Source of the DNA: Cytidiella melzeri
Taxonomy: Eukaryota; Basidiomycota; Agaricomycetes; Polyporales; Irpicaceae
Length of the DNA stretch: 64,000 nucleotides
Direction: 5' to 3'
Assembly (NCBI GenBank): GCA_022592445.1
Contig: JABYQR010000018.1
Location: 62,001 to 126,000, forward strand
A program made the translations under genes and the position numbers. Of this stretch, positions 58,487 through 64,000 are shown piece after piece (the stretch's first letter is position 1; every line of letters starts with the position of its first letter). The notes under the pieces were generated by a model. The model had not been told where the DNA came from. It saw only the letters and a program-made list of their open reading frames with translations, and searched no databases.

Positions 58487-61400
58487 ATGGACCCGACACC
58501 GACCGTACCTGCACCACAATTGTTCTCACTCGAGGGCAAGAACGTGCTCATTACTGGTGCTACGCGAGGTGAGCTACCCACCCTAGTAACAACGCCCTCA
58601 ACACTACCATCACCAGCCACCTTGCTCGCAACATTAATTTTTCTGATCAACCCTTCTTTACTCACTCATACAACGGAAAACATTGCAGGCATTGGTGCGG
58701 CGTGCGCGATCGCCCTTGCACAGGCAGGAGCAGCGCTGTGCCTAGTCCAGCGCCCAGGGTCCACCAACCTTGAGACCTACAACGCGATTGCTGCGCAAGG
58801 CCACTCCGTCAAAACCGTCGAATGCGATCTCGCAGACCTCACCAGCGTTCGCACCCTGTTTGCGAACGCTCTCGAGGTCATGGACGGGCAGATCCACGTC
58901 CTGGTGAACTGTGCCGGCATCCAACGCAGATCGCCCGCTGTATCGTTCAGCGAAAAGGATTGGGACGACGTGCGTGTTTCCGTTTTCGTACTTTCTACTC
59001 ATCTGTTTCTCCACTGTCTTTCGGTCTTGATCGTCGCTGGGTCCTTCCTGATGGTGGTGAACGGCTATTTTCTAGACCGCTCTCTCTTTGCGTACAAATT
59101 GCGGGGAGAGACCAATCATCGCCGTGATCGTCCTGGCTTAGCTGCAATGAAAAGCTCTAGCAGCATGATTAGATTGATGATCATGACCTCCCTGGGTTGC
59201 ACACCTACCTCCGTATTTTTTCCATGTCCATCCGTTCAATGTGGCTGCTTCACGGATACGAGTCTGGACCTGGACCTACACGCTAACGGTCCCCTCACTA
59301 TATATGACCGCATGACGTCCGTGTCACCGCGCATCTCACTTTTTCTGCAATGTTACGGCAGACTTACTACCCACGTCCGCTGCTCGTTTCTCATACACGC
59401 TTTGCTCGTCCAACCATTCAATCCTTGTTCCGTCACGTTCTTCCTCCCAAACTCTATTTGGCCATATCGCAGATCCCTTCACCCAAATCCCGTGTCGTCA
59501 CTCACCCCCACGCGTTCCATATCGTCTTGCCTCCTGGAACCCCTTAACGCCGGTTTTGGTGGTATCTAGGATGGTCTGGCCTGTTTACGACACCCCTCGG
59601 AAAACATGCATGCACCCGCACGCGATCCTCGACCCTGAAGCGTATCTCTGCAACCGAAACTCTGCCTTGTTCGCGCTCCTCCTCACTTGCTCGCGGTCTT
59701 TTCAATAAATGACGAACTCGCATGACGCTCACGAAGCAGGGTCGCTTGACCTTGGCTCGTGTGCATTGCGCTCGGAATGCAGAGACACGACGTAAGTGCC
59801 GATTCGCGTGTCGGATCTAATCATACAGAGAGTCAACACGGATCTCCGTCTGACACAACCACGATTGGGACAATGACTCAAACTTGCACGGATAGGAACA
59901 TATGGCCTACATTCTACACACGCCAGCCACCTAACCCACGCACGCGCGCTCTTTTCTCGGTGTATCCCGTTCATTCCCTCGCTATACTCCTATGCGCTCC
60001 GTCCTTTCGCTGTTTGTGGGCCTCTACAACACAACTAACGTTATCAACGTCCAGCCTGCATGGTCCGCAGTGATGCACGAGGATTGGAAAGGGGCTGCAC
60101 ACCAGTTCTGTGGTGTTGTTCCACCTCTCTCCCCCTTCTCTGCTTCCCACGCTTACTCCTCCACACCAACTTCACGACCTGCGAACACCACGAACCACAT
60201 GACTTGCCTGTTTGGGACCCCGCACATCCCCCTTCCAGATATCTCTCTGCTTCACTCAGTTCCCCTCTCCACGTCACACGGCTTGATATCGTGCATACCC
60301 CATCCTCGTCGCATGTCGATGGATCGCCGTACCAAGTCAGATGACGACATGTGCGACTGAGCTGGAGTCAGATCGTCGGAATTCTTTGGGTCTCGAATCT
60401 CGTGTCTCGGTGCCATGCACGCGCATCCTTCGTGACTAAACGAGTCTTCTCGACGGACGTTGCACACCTCGATCGCGGGACCTGGGTTGGCGATCTTCCT
60501 CGATTCTGCCCTTGTGACGTCGCTGCTCAATCTCCATCGATGTGACGGACTTGCGCATTCTCCAATTCTTCATCTTTTTCTTTCTATTCTTTCCTTCTGT
60601 TTTCTTTCTCTCATGTTCGCCATAGGTGACAGTCCTTGTCAACCTCTACTAACCTCTTCCATCCACACAGGTCCTCGACATCAACCTCAAATCATGCTGG
60701 CTGCTATGCCAAGCAGCAGGCCAACACATGGTCCCCCTCAGACGTGGCAAGATTATCAACTTTTGCTCGTTACTGACATATCAAGTGAGCGCCTTTATTT
60801 GCGGGTAGTGCCTGCTCTCCCCTGCCCGTGTGTCGTCATCGGTCATCGAGAAGAAGACGAAATGCTATTTGTCTACACGGCTGGCCTGCCACTGGTCGTT
60901 TCCAGCGCCAGGGACGCCAGAAGGATTTAGACTTTTGACTTTCTTTTACCTTTTTCTCTTTTCCCTCGAAGACGCATCTCGTGCTCTGTCTCTGCCTGCC
61001 TAATTGACTGGCGAATCACGAATTGCCCCCCTTGGCATTATTAGCGCTACGGCTGCTCTAATCTCTTATTGGCAAGTCGGCGTTTGTCAATATATTTCAC
61101 TGACTCTGCCTTTTTTTCGTGACTGCGTTAGGGAGGTCTCACTGTTCCGGCGTATGCAGCTGCGAAGGGCGCACTAGGCCAGCTCACCAAGGCTCTGAGC
61201 AATGAATGGAGCAAGGAAAACGTCCAGGTTAACGGGATCGTCCCTGGCTATATCGCCACCGACATGTACGTTTTCTCTCTCTCTCTTTTCTCATTCTCAT
61301 CTTCATTGACATCAATCACTCAATTGATCTAGGAACGAGAAACTTCTCCAGGACCCAGTCCGCCTCCGCCAAATTTCGGAGCGCATCCCCGCAGGCCGGT

Positions 61401-61567
61401 GGGGCGAGCCGCGCGATTTTGCGGGCCCGGTCGTGTTTCTGGCCAGCGACGCGTCTCAGTACGTGTGTGGTGAACTGTTGGTTGTTGATGGTGTAAGTAC
61501 ACTCAGCCGATCGAATCTGCTACTGTGCTGACTCGTTCTCTCGATGCAGGGATGGATGGGTCGGTAA
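58487..61567 (+). CDS. Short-chain dehydrogenase/reductase, KduD/gluconate-dehydrogenase-like
   Basis: NAD(P)-dependent SDR. Exons join(58487..58568, 58689..58969, 60671..60784, 61132..61265, 61333..61492, 61550..61567) give 262 residues. The cofactor motif spans an intron: NVLITGATR + [14 protein letters not shown]. The structural motif is [10 protein letters not shown]. The catalytic residues are Ser in [12 protein letters not shown] and Tyr/Lys in [19 protein letters not shown]. Then come [35 protein letters not shown] and the end LLVVDGGWMGR. The pattern resembles 2-deoxy-D-gluconate 3-dehydrogenase-type SDRs, but the substrate is not certain. The second intron is 1701 nt and the third 347 nt, far beyond the 50-60 nt usual in this window. 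Spanning exons in phase and with complete family motifs support one gene. Confidence 0.87.
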
Positions 61568-64000
61568 CAGCGAGACAGGAGGAAATCCTATGTGTAGCAC
61601 CGCCATGGTTGGGGTTTTGAGAGGTCAGTATGTGGGGAAGACCAGGTGCGAGAAAGCGTGCTTTGAGTTGTGTAAGAGGGAGCGGTCTTTGGCACAATTG
61701 TAATGCAGCAATTAACAATGGGAAGACCAAGTTATGAAAGCTTTGCACACTGATTGACTACCCACTCCCTAAGGACAATCTCAAATGACCCTTGGCCTTC
61801 GCATTTTTGGGTGGACACAAGAGCTCGCTGCTCATCTTGGTCAGGTATCCTATGGTAAGGCCTCAAGTTCCCCTTGTTGCTGTGTTTCCTTGATGTTCAA
61901 TAACTAGCACTCATACCTGAAGCGTTGGTGAGCTCTCCATTGAACTCAATCCGATATGTGACTGGAATCGGCTGCAACTTGAAGGAGACCTGCTATTTAC
62001 GTATATACTAACACTTTCCCTGAAAAATGCTCAGAAACAGGTGGCGATGTCCAAGTACGTTCAATGTCCTGACTGGTTCATTGATAGGACAAGCACAGCT
62101 TCCTCCTTTGAACATAACATCGTAGCGATGTCTTGACAGGTAGACTACGCTTGTGTGAGAGTTGACAACGTTGACAGGTTGACAGAGGCTACCTACCCAT
62201 CGTAGTAGTCACTATAATCCATGGGCCGTCCGTGAAGGATACTTGTGAATGTCAACGTCAACTCTGTCATCCACCCCCACGAGTCGTATGACATGATGGA
62301 TTCGTTTTAACGCGGCACATCTTTTCCTTCCCCTCGCGTACGCGTGTACAACTAGTTATATAGCTCTAGCGCAGCGGTACGGCCAACACTGGATCTCCGT
62401 ACGTACGTGCGGGTTGTCGGCCCCGAGATGTGAATGTGGGGGAGTCTACCAAGCTGTTTCGCGGGCTGCTAGTACGTGACGGGAACGAGAGCTGGGCTTG
62501 TTTGAGACACACACATAAAACATGCATTATGATCATGCATGGCTGACGGTATGCGCAGCTTGGGACCCTGATGACCTAGGCTGAGAGGGCTATCTATTCG
62601 CGAACCTAATCATCTTGTTTGTTTCGCCTGTTTAATGGGATCCGACGGCGTGCTGTAGAGGGTGGGACTATGTATGTAGGAAGTGGGCCGTGCAGTGATC
62701 GATACTAGTGGTCCCTGAGAGATTGAGCACTAAAGTAGGTATAATCATGAGACTCGCTTTGTAGTGTTGGTGTCAGCTCACCTTGTGTGCGTTCAAGGTG
62801 AGCTGGATGTCGTCACCGCGAAAAGAGAGAGGGTAATTCAGGCATAAATTACATTACCGTACCTCCAAGGACATTCATGTAGCGACGTCACAACTAGATC
62901 CAAGGTCTCGAGGGTCGGTAAAGTACCAGGTGATCATGCGAAGGGCCGAGCGACATAAAGATCGAACTTGGTCTGGCTCTAAAGGTTACGCGTGTCTGAT
63001 GTTTGAATTTCTGCACTACGGCGACGAGTCCATATCCGAGACAACTTGAAGATTGATTTGCCTTCGTGCATCAGTTTGCTTAGGTCAGGGTTGGTGGAAC
63101 GAGCGTAATCGCCGGCCCATGTGTTTGAACCAAGTGTTCGCGACGTTGTCATTTGTATGCACCCATTGAAAGCGCCTGAGCGTGGAGTGCGTCCATTGAA
63201 TATTGCGAACATTTTGGAGAGTAAAACACCATGAGGATAGCAAGGACCCTTACGGCGTGTTCTGCGGGAAGAAGATCAGCGTCACGGTGAATGTATTCGA
63301 ACGCTGTTTGACTCACGACGCTTCCAGCCTGAGCAGCGGAAGCACTGCAAGTGCAGTGTAGATTTTAGTTTGCACGGCCCGAGACCCGAAGAGCAATTGA
63401 GCCACCGTATCCCGTACAAAAAAAGGCACGCCATGAACAGATTGCCACTAAGTGATAAGTAAGTACGTTACACGGCACGATGATAGGTACTTTCAGGATA
63501 AGGGTATACGACTCTGCAACGCCCAGCATGCAGTTCCCCCGTATACGTCTTGCTCCTACGGCTTGCTACCAGAGCTCGCCCGAGGGACGATGAGTTTGGC
63601 GCATGTCTCGGGGGGAGACCCGGGTGAGCGGTAAATGGAAACCTAGTTTCAAACACTGTTGGTCACTTCGCCGAGCTGGCATTCCTGTGTTGTGTACGGA
63701 ACGTAGACCGGAAGGAACTCTTCGTGGCAAAATGAATTGGAATGAGAAACCCGATAAGCTTTTGGCAGCTGAGAACGTACATGCGGAACGGAAAGACCTG
63801 TGTATCTGCCGTATGCCGAAGAGGCGCATATTCACAAGTATTCCTGTGGAGTTGGTGCTGAACTTTGGTGGGCGATTGTAACTTGGAAAGCCGAGTGTAA
63901 GTGAATAGAAAACACTCACCAGGTATCAGGATGCAATGTCCAGTGCGTGCTTCCGCGCGTGTTACATCCTTTGTTCGATTTCGACGTCCAAGGAGCAGAA
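61568..64000. other. 2.4 kb with no recognised gene
   Basis: Small open frames (62979-63212 minus, 63566-63919 minus, 63603-63881 plus) have no domain I recognise. A minus-strand frame near 63190-63350 reads on from one of them and could be a short exon of a gene outside the window. A perfect 12 bp inverted repeat sits at 62774-62805. No gene call is made. Confidence 0.4.
62774..62805. repeat. Perfect 12 bp inverted repeat (hairpin)
   Basis: CAGCTCACCTTG at 62774-62785 and its exact reverse complement CAAGGTGAGCTG at 62794-62805 are separated by 8 bp. This could form a strong stem-loop or be a dyad binding site. It lies in a gene-free region. Confidence 0.8.

Overview
The window is a stretch of nuclear genome from a filamentous basidiomycete, most likely a mushroom-forming Agaricomycete. 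The evidence is many 48-60 nt introns with clear GT...AG borders, compact divergent and convergent genes, and fungus- or basidiomycete-specific families: a FunK1 kinase, a DUF6533 membrane protein, a long DUF4470/MYND-like protein and BTB proteins. No tRNA, rRNA, CRISPR array, prophage or bacterial operon was recognised. Gene models were built by hand from splice borders and reading-frame continuity. For most genes the exon lengths sum to whole codons.

Layout, 1-18 kb: a conserved hypothetical protein (minus, cut by the window start); a divergent histone H2B/H2A pair; the golgin RUD3 (minus); two tandem copies of a 4-TM plus WD40 gene (6.9-11.1 and 11.9-15.6 kb); KGD2, the E2 of 2-oxoglutarate dehydrogenase (minus). 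18-29.5 kb: a DUF6533 membrane protein; a 3.4 kb stretch without a convincing gene; an EDC1/PNRC-type decapping cofactor candidate; a pyrimidine-rich non-coding stretch; a BTB relic followed by an intact BTB gene. 29.5-38 kb: RAM2 (farnesyltransferase alpha), YRA1/ALY (mRNA export), RPC31 (RNA polymerase III) and a MYND-finger protein.

38-50.5 kb: a FunK1 kinase bracketed by two copies of the MYND 3' end; a galactonate-dehydratase-like enolase-superfamily enzyme; ERV25 (p24 cargo receptor); an isopenicillin-N-synthase-like 2OG-Fe(II) oxygenase; UTP25 (small-subunit processome); a glutathione S-transferase. 50.5-56.5 kb is gene-poor and holds a 673 bp terminal-inverted-repeat element. 56.5-61.6 kb holds a divergent pair, a xylitol/sorbitol dehydrogenase and a short-chain dehydrogenase whose third exon lies beyond a 1.7 kb intron. 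The last 2.4 kb has no recognised gene.

Most of the window is ordinary housekeeping: chromatin, Golgi and ER traffic, ribosome biogenesis, transcription, mRNA export, TCA cycle. Lineage-specific change is concentrated in three places: the TM-WD40 tandem pair, the BTB relic, and the FunK1 gene with its duplicated MYND flanks. The three sugar/polyol-type oxidoreductases and dehydratases are not one contiguous cluster, but the dehydrogenase pair shares one promoter. I found no clear sign of a wholly new system. The best candidates for something undescribed are the membrane-anchored WDR26/GID7-like propeller and the regulatory long intron of YRA1.
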